This document shows positions 28,612 through 38,156 of a stretch of 64,000 nucleotides of DNA, piece by piece. Source of the stretch: Trichomonas vaginalis G3 (Eukaryota; Parabasalia; Trichomonadida; Trichomonadidae); the NCBI RefSeq assembly GCF_026262505.1, contig NC_067206.1:6972879-7036878 (forward strand), given 5' to 3'. Below the pieces are notes generated by a model, which searched no databases, was not told the DNA's origin, and saw only the letters and a list, made by a program, of their open reading frames with translations. Positions within the stretch are counted from its first letter, which is position 1, and each line of letters begins with the position of its first letter. The position numbers were made by a program, and so were the translations under genes.

Positions 28612-29430
28612 ATGAATTTTACAAAACCTCCGTTACCGTTCTTTGGAAATAAGAGTAAATGTAAAGATATTATATTGAGAGAACTTAAGAAACTACCGAA
28701 TGGTCTAACATTTGTAGATTTGTTCGGTGGAAGTTTCTATATATCCCATTTGTGCCATACAATATTCCCAGACTCAAAGATTATATGCAATGACTTCGAC
28801 AACTATATGGACCGTCTCAAACATATACCAGATACAAACAATATATTGAAAGAGTTGAAAGAAAAGATACCTATAGGTAAGATGGAACGTATACCATTAG
28901 ATAAGAAAAATATTGTGAGAGAGGTTTTGAAAAAAGCAGAATATATAGACTGGGATAGTATATCTGCTAGACTATTATATAGTGGTTCTATAAGAGTTCA
29001 TGACATTGAAACACTTATGTCAAAAGTTTTATATCTTAACTATACAAATGTTTTCAAACAGAACATAGAAAAATATATTGAGGGTATAGAGTTTGTGAGA
29101 TGTCGTTGGACAGAGTTGTATGAAAAATATAAAGACAAGGAAAATGTTTTCTTTATAGTGGACCCGCCGTTCTATAACACATGGGATTTTCAATACCAAG
29201 TAGACTGGACTTTGAGAGACTCTTTAGAAACTTTAGACGTTTTACATAACCATCCATGCTTTTACTTTACATCCGATAAAAGTGGTTTGGAAACCGTTAT
29301 GAGATGGTTAGAGGACATACATGACTATGAGTTTAGATATGACAAGATAGAATATGAGAGAGGTCCTATAAACCGGAGAAAGTGTCATAACAAAGAAATT
29401 TTATTAGTAAGTAAATGTGGTTTGAAATAG
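28612..29430 (+). CDS. D12-class (Dam-like) DNA adenine N6-methyltransferase
   Basis: An intact frame of 272 residues, the usual length of the class. It starts MNFTKPPLPFFGNKSKCKDI (the K-P-x-x-W/F-x-G-x-K start typical of Dam/MboIIA-type enzymes). Motif I is LTFVDLFGGSFYISHL (AdoMet binding), and motif IV is FFIVDPPFYNT (the DPPY/F catalytic loop). Downstream is CFYFTSDKSGLETVMRW. It would methylate adenine in element or host DNA, either for self-marking or for gene control. CATTTTTATTATTATATATAA precedes the ATG. It is the first gene inside the left terminus of Mav-B and looks whole. Confidence 0.88.
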   Translation: MNFTKPPLPFFGNKSKCKDIILRELKKLPNGLTFVDLFGGSFYISHLCHTIFPDSKIICNDFDNYMDRLKHIPDTNNILKELKEKIPIGKMERIPLDKKNIVREVLKKAEYIDWDSISARLLYSGSIRVHDIETLMSKVLYLNYTNVFKQNIEKYIEGIEFVRCRWTELYEKYKDKENVFFIVDPPFYNTWDFQYQVDWTLRDSLETLDVLHNHPCFYFTSDKSGLETVMRWLEDIHDYEFRYDKIEYERGPINRRKCHNKEILLVSKCGLK

Positions 29431-29546
29431 GACTACTTGTTTTAGGTTTTTTCCATTGTGTCATTTATTTATTTGACGTGGCAGAAAAGTACAGAGAATA
29501 TGAAGATGAACCAATGCCTGCAAATGTTCAGTATATGTACTCGTAA
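29415..29546 (+). CDS. 43-residue membrane peptide
   Basis: It starts within the end of the methyltransferase gene. The hydrophobic segment IGLLVLGFFHCVIYLF is followed by a charged tail, EKYREYEDEPMPANV. It is probably a small membrane protein of the virion or infected cell. Family unknown. Confidence 0.4.
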   Translation: MWFEIGLLVLGFFHCVIYLFDVAEKYREYEDEPMPANVQYMYS

Positions 29547-29569
29547 GAGATATTTTTATCTAATATTAA

Positions 29570-29932
29570 ATGGACGCACAGAACTTAGCGAATGCACAGC
29601 AACCTGGACAACCAAACCCAGAGAATATTCCAAATGAAGTTAGAATACAAACTGCAATGGCAAACTATGGTCAAGTGCCAACAGATGTACAAATGCAAAC
29701 TGCCATGTCAAATGACGCTGCGTTAGGTTTGCCACCATGGTATGCAAATATGAGATGGAAAGAGTTTTATACAAACCCTGAAGTGGGATATAAACAACTT
29801 TATGCAGATGACGCGAACACAGGAGTTGACCCAGAATATGTTTTCTACCAGAGGAGAAACAGAATGTATGAGCTCCAGTTAAAGAATGCTATGGAACTCA
29901 ACAGGAAACGTAAGAGACTAGGCGGACATTAG
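29570..29932 (+). CDS. Unknown Maverick protein with internal repeat
   Basis: The protein has 120 residues. Two copies of an ~18-residue unit, VRIQTAMANYGQVPTD and VQMQTAMSNDAALGLP, follow a Gln/Pro/Asn-rich start. The middle has WYANMRWKEFYTNPEVGYKQ and the end is basic (NRKRKRLGGH). ATATTTTTATCTAATATTAA lies directly before the ATG. It looks whole. It is probably a virion-associated protein by neighbourhood; no domain is recognised. Confidence 0.55.
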   Translation: MDAQNLANAQQPGQPNPENIPNEVRIQTAMANYGQVPTDVQMQTAMSNDAALGLPPWYANMRWKEFYTNPEVGYKQLYADDANTGVDPEYVFYQRRNRMYELQLKNAMELNRKRKRLGGH

Positions 29933-29950
29933 ATTTTTACATATAGTAAA

Positions 29951-30191
29951 ATGGGTTTCTTCAGTAAGATAGGAAACTTCTTTCGAAATGTTGGAAGAGG
30001 TATATGGAATGGAATAAAAACCGTAGGAAGAGGAATTTGGAACGGTGTCAAAATATTGGTAAAAGGGTAGGTCAGTTTGTGGTATTATACCTAAAGACCC
30101 TGAACCAGAAGAACAAGCTCCTGTTATACAACAGCCTGAACCTGCACCACAGTCTAGTTGGCAACCAAATCCAACACCTCAACCGTATTAA
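29951..30191 (+). pseudogene. Short amphipathic G/W/R-rich virion-type protein
   Basis: The start MGFFSKIGNFFRNVGRG is followed by two G-R-G-I-W-N-G units, an amphipathic helix reminiscent of membrane-active peptides such as the one in adenovirus protein VI. A Pro/Gln/Glu-rich part follows. AGATTTTTACATATAGTAAA precedes the ATG. A longer protein of the same style is at 33772-34173. The region appears broken once. Confidence 0.4.
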
Positions 30192-31048
30192 AAAATTATA
30201 TTTTACCGTTCGATAGTAGTTGTATATGAAACTAAGTTCTAAGTAAAACGCATGGTATAATGGAATTATTCTTTTTCTTCCATCTGTAGTAAACCATACT
30301 TGAAAGTCTGAAATACTTCCACTTGGTGGTTCGTATAACTTTGTAGGTTTTTCGTAAAAATCATTCATCAGACATAAGAAAGAGTTTTGCGCACCAGAAA
30401 ATGAAGCATGAACAATAATAGCATCTGGGTCGAAAATATTTTCATATGTTCCATTAGGGTTTTCGACTTCATAAAAGTCTGGGTGTACTGGATATGCTGC
30501 AGGCTGATTTAACATCCTCATAAATCTATACCATGCCAAGTTGTTATATTTTGTAGAAATATAAACGTTTTCTCCAAGGTCTTCTATTCTATTGATTTTA
30601 ACAGTTGCATTTTTCCTGTCATAAATAATATCGAGATGGTATTCTCCTTCGTCAATGTTATACTGTTTTGCATATTCGATATAGATATCGTTTATTTTTT
30701 CTTGAAAAGCTTGAAGAGTTGTTTCTAAGTTTACAAGCAAACTAACTTGTAAAAGTTTTCCCTGTTCAAATTTCTCATACATACGTTATCGTTTTCTTTG
30801 TTATAGTATCGAACTTCAAAACCGACCGTAAATGGGAAACCATGTATGGCTTCTGAAATGAACTTCATTCTACGAAAGCCAATAGCTTTTGTGACAGATG
30901 GGTCTCTTAGCCATCTTAATGGGTAGTCAAAACGATAGCCTTCATGCTTTACGGTCTCTGTCTCAAACTTTTGACCGACATTAGTAAAAAGTTCATCTAA
31001 TGGTTTAGTTGTAGCAACTCTTGAATTTTCTTTTTCTATTGGAAGCAT
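30190..31048 (-). pseudogene. Penton-like minor capsid candidate 1 of Mav-B
   Basis: The region encodes MLPIEKENSRVATTKPLDEL, YRFDYPLRWLRDPSVTKAIG and, at the other end, YEPPSGSISDFQVWFTTDGR then IIPLYHAFYLELSFIYNY. It is clearly the same family as 35376-36232 (VYRFDYPIRWLQSPSDAKAI, VSDFQVWFTTNG, IIPLYYDFYLELSFIYNY). It is beta-rich, about 285 residues long. The penton assignment is by size, fold impression and association with the fibre gene that starts 19 bases away in the opposite direction. It appears broken once. Confidence 0.55.
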
Positions 31049-31066
31049 ATTTTATCTAGAATAAAA

Positions 31067-32801
31067 ATGTCAAATGAAACAGCGTCTATGAGAGAAATAC
31101 AACACAACCGACAACTCATTATGCAAGCTCTAAATAAGAACACAACAAACTTTTCAAACTATTCTAAGATATCTGAGTCATTGAAAGAAGGAAACTTAAA
31201 ACTGACAATAAACCCAATGACAGATGAGTTTCTGTTTCAAGACAATAAGAACCATACTGTCTGTATAAATCCAACAAAAGGAACTTTAAACGAGAAACCT
31301 ATAAATGAACTTCTTTTGAAAACAGATGTTGACAACAAAGCTGACAAAGAATATGTAGACGATGCAATAGCAAAAGAAGAAGAAAGAGCTAACAATGCTT
31401 ATGCAACAAAAGAACATACTCATCCTGAACTAGCAGACAAAAATATGTTGACAATAAAATGTCAAGTGAAGTGACGAGAGCTGAAAACGAATATTCTAAA
31501 AAGACTCATACACATTCTATATCTGAAATAACAGACTTACAAGAAACCTTAAACAGTAAAAGTGCCGTTGGACATACACATACCATTGCAAATATTACAA
31601 ACTTACAAGAAACCTTAAACAGTAAAAGTGCCGTTGGACATACACATTCTATATCTAAAATAACAGACTTACAAGAAACCTTAAACAGTAAAAGTGCCGT
31701 TGGACATACACATTCTATATCTGAAATAACAGACTTAAACGTTAGCCTTGAAAATAAAGCAGATAAAACATATGTCAATGAAATATACCAAAGTTTGATA
31801 GGAACAACAAAAAATATTGAAACTATTGTTGGTGACTTTTCTGTCAATGAAGAAAATAAATATTTTAGATGGCAGTTTGTACAGTCCTTAAGAAATGGTA
31901 TACGGTATAAACTCATTCCGAAAATAACAATGAAATGTATGTAAGCTATATAAAGAATGATGGTACACAAGTTAAAGTTCCATTAGACAACAACTGCTAC
32001 TTAAACTTATATGGAGACGAACAAAAGAAATATTTCCGAGTTTATGAAATGGCAGATATGACATTGCCTGACCCAGCTCCAGCACCATATTATTATGACT
32101 ATGTAGATGACGAAGGAACACTACATGCAGATGAACAAAAGCAAACATTATATTTAGAATATTATAGATATAAAAGATATAATGCAATAGAAAAAACGAG
32201 AATAGTATACTATTATATAGATGACAGAAATAAATATTATAGTCAAGATTTTACCTACCCTGAAAACATAAGATTATATTATAAAAAATATTCTGACACA
32301 AACCAGAAGAAACCTGAAATAGTTGCACTATATTTTAAGTTCAAAAGAGACAATCCTATAATGTCTCATATGTTTGATTTAATGAACCCAGTAGGTTCTA
32401 TTTATACATCTATGGAAGCAAGAGGTCCTCAAGTAATGTTTGGTGTTGGTGCATGGGAACAAATAGTCGACAGGTTTTTGTATTGTGCAAACTCTTCAAA
32501 GGAAACAGGTGGTTCGAAGAAAATTAAAGAAGCAAACCTTCCACCGCACACTCATACAGGAACTACAAACTTTTCTGGCGACCATAGCCACTCATTAAGA
32601 GACCACCCATTATACAACTCAGAATATTATGCTGGCAATGACGTTTTATCTCCAGATTATAACCATTCAGCAAAAAAGACTTTTCGACCAACTGAACCAG
32701 GAGGAAATCATGTCCATACTTTCACAACAAATCCAACAGGCTTGGGTAAAGATTACATGCCACCATTTATGACTGTATTCGCATGGTATAGAATTGCTTA
32801 G
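31067..32801 (+). pseudogene. Phage-like fibre of Mav-B
   Basis: The region encodes a phage-tail-fibre-type protein. The start is MSNETASMREIQHNRQLIMQ. Then come four tandem units of the type HTHSISEITDLQETLNSKSA(VG), the coiled/beta shaft repeat of many phage fibres, with linkers such as DNKADKEYVDDAI. A strand-rich middle follows, then a C-terminal collar/tip: LMNPVGSIYTSMEARGP, GVGAWEQIVDRFLYCA, LPPHTHTG and YMPPFMTVFAWYR. The tip is about 95% identical in DNA to that of Mav-A from 32512 on. It is presumed to be the attachment fibre of the particle. The gene is broken at about two places. Confidence 0.7.
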
Positions 32802-33754
32802 TCGTCATTTTCAACTTCTTTAGCATATTCGTCAGGAGTTGTCTTATATTTGTTAGGAACTGTCTTTGAAAGTATACCACCTTGAACTTTGACAAGTTTG
32901 AAACGAGGTCTGACAATAGTAGTTTTATCTTCTGCTTGCAGTCTGTACATTTTGCCATGTTTGCCTAAAACTTCATAATATTCTCTTGTATACTTTCTTC
33001 TATTTTTACGAACACGAATGTGAGTACCTGTCGGGTTCCCATTGTTGTCATAGTCAATAGTATTTTCATATGGGTCGCGTTTAGGTATTTCTATTTTTAC
33101 TTTGTCACCTTTCTGAAGTTTGAAGCCCGGCATTCTTTCTTGTTTGTCTCTTTTGACTAAATTATTAAATATATAGTCTTTCTCTAAGTCAGGGTTGTTT
33201 TTCATTTCTTCGGGGGAGTGGTTTCCCAAACCTTTTTGTTTACGGCTATTGTAAATATTTAAAACTTGTCTCATCTTTGCCATGGAGAAGTGTCTATATT
33301 TGTCGTCATATGACATTTCATTTGCTTCACCACCTTGTGGTTGGTTTAAGTCTTAACATTTTTATACAACCGTCAATGACACCAAGAGCAGAATGGTTTT
33401 GGTCGACAATGAAATATTGGTTTACATTTTTTGAACGCAGATAGTTTTTTACATCATCTGATTTGAAAGAACTTTCACAGTCAGATGTCAGTTTTGTTGG
33501 ATGGTATTTGTCAACGAATATTGTCAAAGCAGTTTTCACATCTAAATATTTTTGGACCATAATGGTATGGCTTCACAGTATCTTGTGTTTTGACCAACAA
33601 ATATTAACCAGTATGGTGGTCCATCTTCTCTATACTCGGAATGTTTTCCAAGATATCCATAAACCAAGCATTTGGTGTTTGAACTAAAGATTTTTATCAT
33701 GAGTGCTTTCTTTGTCGCTTTAGAAACATAGGGGTCCTTGTTTGGATTCGTCAT
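32798..33754 (-). pseudogene. Maverick integrase (c-int) of Mav-B
   Basis: The core region reads KIFSSNTKCLVYGYLGKHSE and YWLIFVGQNTRYCEAIPLWS, then TALTIFVDKYHPTKLTSDCE and FIVDQNHSALGVIDGCIKML. Next come the Maverick-type IYNSRKQKGLGNHSPEEM segment and a C-terminal beta-barrel with FKLQKGDKVKIEI and EYYEVLGKHGKMYRLQAED. It overlaps the fibre end tail to tail. It is more distant from the integrase of Mav-A than the fibre tips are from each other. It appears broken at about two or three places. Confidence 0.82.
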
Positions 33755-33771
33755 TTTTTATCCTATAAGAA

Positions 33772-34173
33772 ATGGGTTTATTTGGCGCATTAGCAGGAGT
33801 TGCATCCAGATTTTTGCCCGCAGTGGGAACAATAGCCAGAGGTGTATTTGGAGTTGGAAGGAAGATTTTGAGTACATTAGGTATACTTAAAGAGAAAGCA
33901 CAACCTATTATACAAACTGTACAGAAAGGTTGGGATGTAGCACGAGATGCAACAAATCTTATTCCAAATCCTGAAACAAGAGGAAAAGTTCAAGGATGGA
34001 TGGACAATGTAGGAAGACAAGCAGGAAACTATTATAACAAAGCAAATGACTACTATAACCAAGCAGGACACTATATGGACCAAGGTGAAAGATTCTTTAA
34101 CAGAGGATATAACCATGCACAACAATGGGTAAACAATAACCAACCTCAACCGCCTCAAACGTGGGGAATGTAA
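33772..34173 (+). CDS. Amphipathic protein, possible protein VI-like lytic factor
   Basis: An intact frame of 133 residues. It begins MGLFGALAGVASRFLPAVGT, continues IARGVFGVGRKILSTLGILK (amphipathic and Gly/Ala-rich), then a Tyr/Asn/Gln-rich middle (NYYNKANDYYNQAGHYMDQG) and a Pro/Gln end. The N-terminal amphipathic stretch resembles membrane-active virion proteins in style only. CATTTTTTATCCTATAAGAA precedes the ATG. It lies in the virion gene block next to the integrase. Function is inferred. Confidence 0.5.
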   Translation: MGLFGALAGVASRFLPAVGTIARGVFGVGRKILSTLGILKEKAQPIIQTVQKGWDVARDATNLIPNPETRGKVQGWMDNVGRQAGNYYNKANDYYNQAGHYMDQGERFFNRGYNHAQQWVNNNQPQPPQTWGM

Positions 34174-34192
34174 AGTTTTTTACTGAGATGAA

Positions 34193-34366
34193 ATGAACAA
34201 TACAGCATTGAGACAAATGGGTTCAAGATGGATTTGTCGGCTTCCAGCAGTTACACAACGTGTTTGTCAAGTTCTTCCTATACCTCAGGAAGTTTTAGAC
34301 CGACTTAAAAAACAACAACAACCAGTTGAAACAACCAAACTAAAATTTTTTACTGAGATGAAATGA
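34193..34366 (+). CDS. Small Maverick protein, 57 residues
   Basis: The frame MNNTALRQMGSRWICRLPAV continues TQRVCQVLPIPQEVLDRLKK and overlaps the next gene by its stop (ATGA). The same leader, GTTTTTTACTGAGATGAAATG, stands before both ATGs (34175-34195 and 34345-34365). Part of the reading frame therefore covers the second leader. It is basic in character. Function unknown. Confidence 0.45.
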   Translation: MNNTALRQMGSRWICRLPAVTQRVCQVLPIPQEVLDRLKKQQQPVETTKLKFFTEMK

Positions 34367-34945
34367 CCGAAGAAGTTGAAACGGTAGATTTGACACCACA
34401 AACAAAAAGTTCAGAACCATTGTCAAAACCTGTCAAAGAACTTACAGATGAAGAGAAAAATTCAATAATAGAAAGTGCCAGGTCTGGAAATACAAACCCT
34501 AACTATAAAGTCACTTTTCATAAAAATGGAACGGCAAGTATCTCAAAAAAGAAACAGACTCTCACAAATAAAATATTGAAGTCTGAAGGAGCTTTCGAGA
34601 CAACAGATGGAAAAGTTTACTTCACTGACCAACAGTTCATTATAGAACATCTCATTGACTTAGAGTCGAAATATTCTAAACTTTACAACAAACACAAAAA
34701 GTTGAAAGGAAAACAAAAACAAATGGCATATGATATTTATGAAGATGTTGACGACACAACTGTTCCTGCAAGTGAAGTAAAGTCAGAGAAACCGAAAAGT
34801 GACGAAAAACCGATAGAAGAAGAAAACCAAAAACTGAAGATAAACCAAAACCAAAGTTTAGTTTGGAAACTAAACCAAGTCAACCTTCATTAGCTGGTAT
34901 GGGTTGGCGTCAAAGACTTATGGCAGCAGGCGGTTATGTTAAGTA
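34363..34945 (+). pseudogene. KDG beta-hairpin protein (family 1) of Mav-B
   Basis: The front encodes LTDEEKNSIIESARSGN and YKVTFHKNGTASISKKKQTL, the hairpin shared with 13329-13763 and 15912-16148. A helical stretch follows (FIIEHLIDLESKYSKLYNKH), then an acidic Glu/Lys/Pro-rich region. The distal part has GMGWRQRLMAAGGYVK, a basic aromatic end. It appears broken once. It is probably a small virion or DNA-associated protein. Confidence 0.5.
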
Positions 34946-34975
34946 AAGAAAAAATATTTTTTTTCTTTTTTAAAA

Positions 34976-35221
34976 ATGCCCCCATATAGAATGGATAGAA
35001 AATCTGCTAGAATAAAAGCAGAGTTGCAAAGATATGGTTGGAGAGTTTCGAAGAATTTTAAATATAGGAAGGGAAGACCCATAAAAGTCTATGACAAATT
35101 GTCTGGTCTTCGCTACGAAATGGATTTGGAAACAGCACGTGCCAATTATCCAAACAGACTAGAGAGGTTAGAAGAAGAACGTCTTATGGACATGCCTTTC
35201 GATGTGTTAAACATTGCATGA
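34976..35221 (+). CDS. Small basic Maverick protein, 81 residues
   Basis: MPPYRMDRKSARIKAELQRY starts a strongly basic N-terminal half (SKNFKYRKGRPIKVYDKLSG), and the end is acidic. A nucleic-acid contact is plausible from charge. It looks whole. No family recognised. Confidence 0.5.
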   Translation: MPPYRMDRKSARIKAELQRYGWRVSKNFKYRKGRPIKVYDKLSGLRYEMDLETARANYPNRLERLEEERLMDMPFDVLNIA

Positions 35222-35270
35222 AGTAAAAAATTTATTTTAAAAAAGTGACATTTTTTAAATTTTATTTGAA

Positions 35271-35375
35271 ATGTACGCTGAGTTTGTTGGAGAAGACCGT
35301 TGGGAAACTTGTTTGTTAGATGAGAAATATGAAATGGCATACCATTTTAAAACAATATATTTTTACATATATTAA
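35271..35375 (+). CDS. 34-residue peptide before penton-like gene 2
   Basis: The frame MYAEFVGEDRWETCLLDEKY continues to the stop right before the ATG at 35376. TTTAAATTTTATTTGAA precedes it. It may be only a leader frame. Low certainty. Confidence 0.3.
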   Translation: MYAEFVGEDRWETCLLDEKYEMAYHFKTIYFYIY

Positions 35376-36232
35376 ATGCTTCAGGTTGAAAAACAAAGAA
35401 CAAAAGTAGCAGATACAAAACCGTTAGACTATATCTTTACAAATGCTGGTAGGACTATTTCAGATGAAGAAATTTCATCCCGAGTATACAGGTTTGACTA
35501 TCCAATTCGTTGGCTTCAAAGTCCTTCAGATGCAAAGGCAATAGGATTTAGAAGAGTTTTGTTTTCAAATAGAACTAACGCATTTATGTTCGCAGTATAT
35601 TTTCATGGGCAGTATAAAGGTTCTGATGGTCTAATAGACAAATTTGACGAAATGAGAATCTTTACAGTTCGTTCAGACGAAAGTCTTGAGAAAACTCTAA
35701 ATGACTTTCAAACTCAATGAACAAATATTATTGGGAATTTCAAGAAAAATACGACTCTTTACTAAATGGAACATACTATCTGAAACTAGAATATGACAAG
35801 ATGAACTCCACCGTTTCATTTCAAAAGATTGAAATTAACCCTCCAAGAGATACAGAGTTTTTATTTTGGAAAGTAGACAAACGTTCTTGGGCACAATTTC
35901 TTCGGTTACTAAACCAGAACGAACCATTACCACAGATGGTCCATTTAAATTTATACTTCCACCAGCAGATTTGACAGTTTATAGAAACGTGTTTGACCCT
36001 CAAAATGTTATGTGTCATGCAAGTTTCAGTTCAAGCAACAATAGTTTTCTATGTATTGGTAAGGACTTTTATGACTTTGCTTCTAAATTCTACGAACCAC
36101 CTAGTAACAGTTTCTGACTTTCAAGTTTGGTTCACAACAAATGGTGTGCAACATATTATTCCATTGTACTATGACTTTTATCTCGAATTGTCTTTCATAT
36201 ATAACTACGGAAAAGTGCTGAAAAAGTATTGA
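35376..36232 (+). pseudogene. Penton-like minor capsid candidate 2 of Mav-B
   Basis: It starts MLQVEKQRTKVADTKPLDYI after ATATATTTTTACATATATTAA. It shares VYRFDYPIRWLQSPSDAKAI, SFQKIEI, DFQVWFTTNG and YDFYLELSFIYNY with 30190-31048. Two copies of one virion gene family in a single element is unusual. It may be a duplicated and specialised subunit. Broken at about two or three places. Confidence 0.55.
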
Positions 36233-36719
36233 ATGTGAAGATATTAGAAAATAACATTTTTTCTAACATCGTAGAAAACTCCATGAAAACAATTTATTTT
36301 TGACACTTTCACAAAAAACATAAAAAAAGTGCAGTTAAACGTTAAGGTTTACTGAACTGGTTGGATGTCGCCTTCACAGGTTATTGTAGAATGGTTGACC
36401 CGAGAAGTGGAACAGTGCTCTGAGAATTTGTATAATTCTGGAATTGGACTCTCTCTGGTTGGAAGTAGTATCAAGGGACGTTTGTTTAGGAACTTCACAC
36501 GACTTCTTTCTTTGCTTGCTTTATGTCGTCGTAGGCTGGTCCCGTCTGGTACCTCAATTGGAATTCCAGTCGAAAGTCTCGAGATTCAAGGCAGCCCTTC
36601 CAGAAATAGTGGTGAACTTGACCTTGGCTTCATGACCTTGCGCAAGTAGTCTTTTACGCAGTCGTTAATTTCAATTAGGTAAAACTGCCTCGTCAAATCC
36701 TTCTGGCATTCTCGAGTCT
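36233..36719. other. Interval without convincing gene
   Basis: A reading frame at 36365-36649 is not coding-like (many Ser/Leu/Arg residues, no motif, no upstream TTTTTAT motif). Base composition is locally less AT-rich than in the neighbouring genes. Confidence 0.5.
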
Positions 36720-37020
36720 TCATCCGACAGAAAAAGTTTTTCCATCCGACAGAAAAAGTTTTTCCATCCGACAGAAAAAGTTTTTCCTTCCGACAGAAAA
36801 AATTTTTCCTTCCGACAGAAAAAATTTTTCCAGTTGTCGTCCTGTAAAACCATTTCAAATTTTCGAAAATTGAGAACTTTTTGGTCGAACTTCAGAAAAG
36901 TTTCCTCCAAGAAAATTTTTCCTTCCGACAGAAAAAGTTTTTCTTCCGACAGAAAAAGTTTTTCCTTCCAACAGGAAAAGTTTTTCCTTCCAACAGGAAA
37001 AGTTCTTCTTCTTACAGGAC
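36720..37020. repeat. 22-bp tandem repeat CCGACAGAAAAAGTTTTTCC
   Basis: Five units at 36723-36833 and about four or five at 36910-37012 have the form TTCC(A/T)TCCGACAGAAAAAGTTT, separated by 75 bp of unrelated sequence. The later units drift to CCAACAGGAAAAG. Confidence 0.85.
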
Positions 37021-37029
37021 ACAAACGAA

Positions 37030-37375
37030 TGTCCACGTCCACCAACCCAGTCCATTCCCAAACCAGAGGAACCTAAAGAACCACAACAGTCTCCTCAGCA
37101 ACCTCAGTTCCAGCAAGTACCTCCACCAAATTACTACCAATTTCACCTCAAGGTTACTACCTACCCAAAGGCTTCCCGAACTACCCCTCCTCTGCCTATG
37201 CCTTACTTCCCCAACCCTTGGATGTTCCAGCAAGCTCCACCCCAGCAATTCACATTCTCAGTCCAAATCGTAAAGAGACCAAGAGTTCGAAGAGGTCTGA
37301 ACCGTTTACGCAAAGAGTATGCCACAGCTCCAATTGAGAGAAGTTGTTTCCCGGACCAAAAATATATTTTAGGGT
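37030..37375 (+). pseudogene. Relic of a Pro/Gln-rich reading frame
   Basis: A stretch encodes PQQSPQQPQFQQVPPPNYYQ and QFTFSVQIVKRPRVRRGLNR. It is coding-like low-complexity followed by a basic end. It could be the end of a virion protein. Broken. Confidence 0.35.
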
Positions 37376-37425
37376 AGAAGGTTAGATCTAACCTGTTTTC
37401 AACCCTCATTTCTACCCTCTTGAAT
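37362..37425. repeat. Palindromic repeat, GGTTAGATCTAACC variant
   Basis: CCAAAAATATATTTTAGGGT is followed by GGTTAGATCTAACC (37388-37401 region) and CATTTCTACCCTC. It has the same architecture as the GGTGAGATCTCACC repeats of Mav-A with both arms changed together. Confidence 0.75.
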
Positions 37426-37505
37426 TTTCATGAATTTCCTTAGACAGAAAAATAAAGTTAGTTTTATTTTTATTTAATTTTTTATTTTGTATGTAAGAAC
37501 ATATA

Positions 37506-38110
37506 TGACAAACATTGAGTTTGAAACAGTTAGAAAGATAGACAATGACACCAAAGTGGATTAGAATAGGTGATTTAAACGTAAGATATCAAAGAAATAC
37601 AACAAATATTCTTTGTCAGACATTTTATCTCCATCTGGAAAAGAGACCCGAAGGACTGGGTTAAAATTGCTTCTACTCAGAAAATTTTGACAAGAAATCC
37701 TGAGCTTTAATATCGGTAGATTCTATGGAACACAGCATATTTATAGACAAAAGTCTATACCAATAGTTTTGTTATGGTTAGACCCAGTGTTGGATATAAC
37801 TTCATAAATATGGTTCATTCGATACGGAACGTTGCAGTGAAGGCTTACTTTACATCGTTCAGAAACCGAAGGACTTTCAACACAAAAAGATATAAGATAG
37901 GAAGGACATATAATATAACTCTAAGATATGACTCTACAGTCATAGAGTCAAGGTTGTGTTCGTTAATGATATGAGGCTGCTGAAAAGACTACTTGAGTTT
38001 TTTGAGAAAATGTATGGTGCTCCCATAAAAAGGTAAAGAACGTTTTGAAGTAGATGAGATAGATAAAGCTATAAAATTATTTGACGAAGTTGCTGAAAAA
38101 TACATGTAAA
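37506..38110 (+). pseudogene. Decayed KilA-N/T5orf172 gene in Mav-B
   Basis: The whole length is recognisable by near-identity in DNA to 6123-6735 of Mav-A, including the AATAAAGTTAGTTTTATTTT leader before it and the CATGTAAAGCGTTTATTT end. It is broken at ten or so places. It is clearly older or less protected than its counterpart. Confidence 0.85.
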
Positions 38111-38156
38111 GCGTTTATTTTGGTCTTTTGTGAAAGATAGAAAATAAAGTTAGTTG

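Noticed and set aside
36365-36649. 94-residue plus-strand frame
   Set aside because: No motif, unusual composition for the element, no TTTTTAT motif before it; overlapping minus-strand frames are equally long.
36671-37061. Minus- and plus-strand frames rich in FFCRKEKLFLSE-like or SFRQKKFFF-like repeats
   Set aside because: They are translations of the 22-bp tandem repeat, open in several frames because the unit lacks stops.
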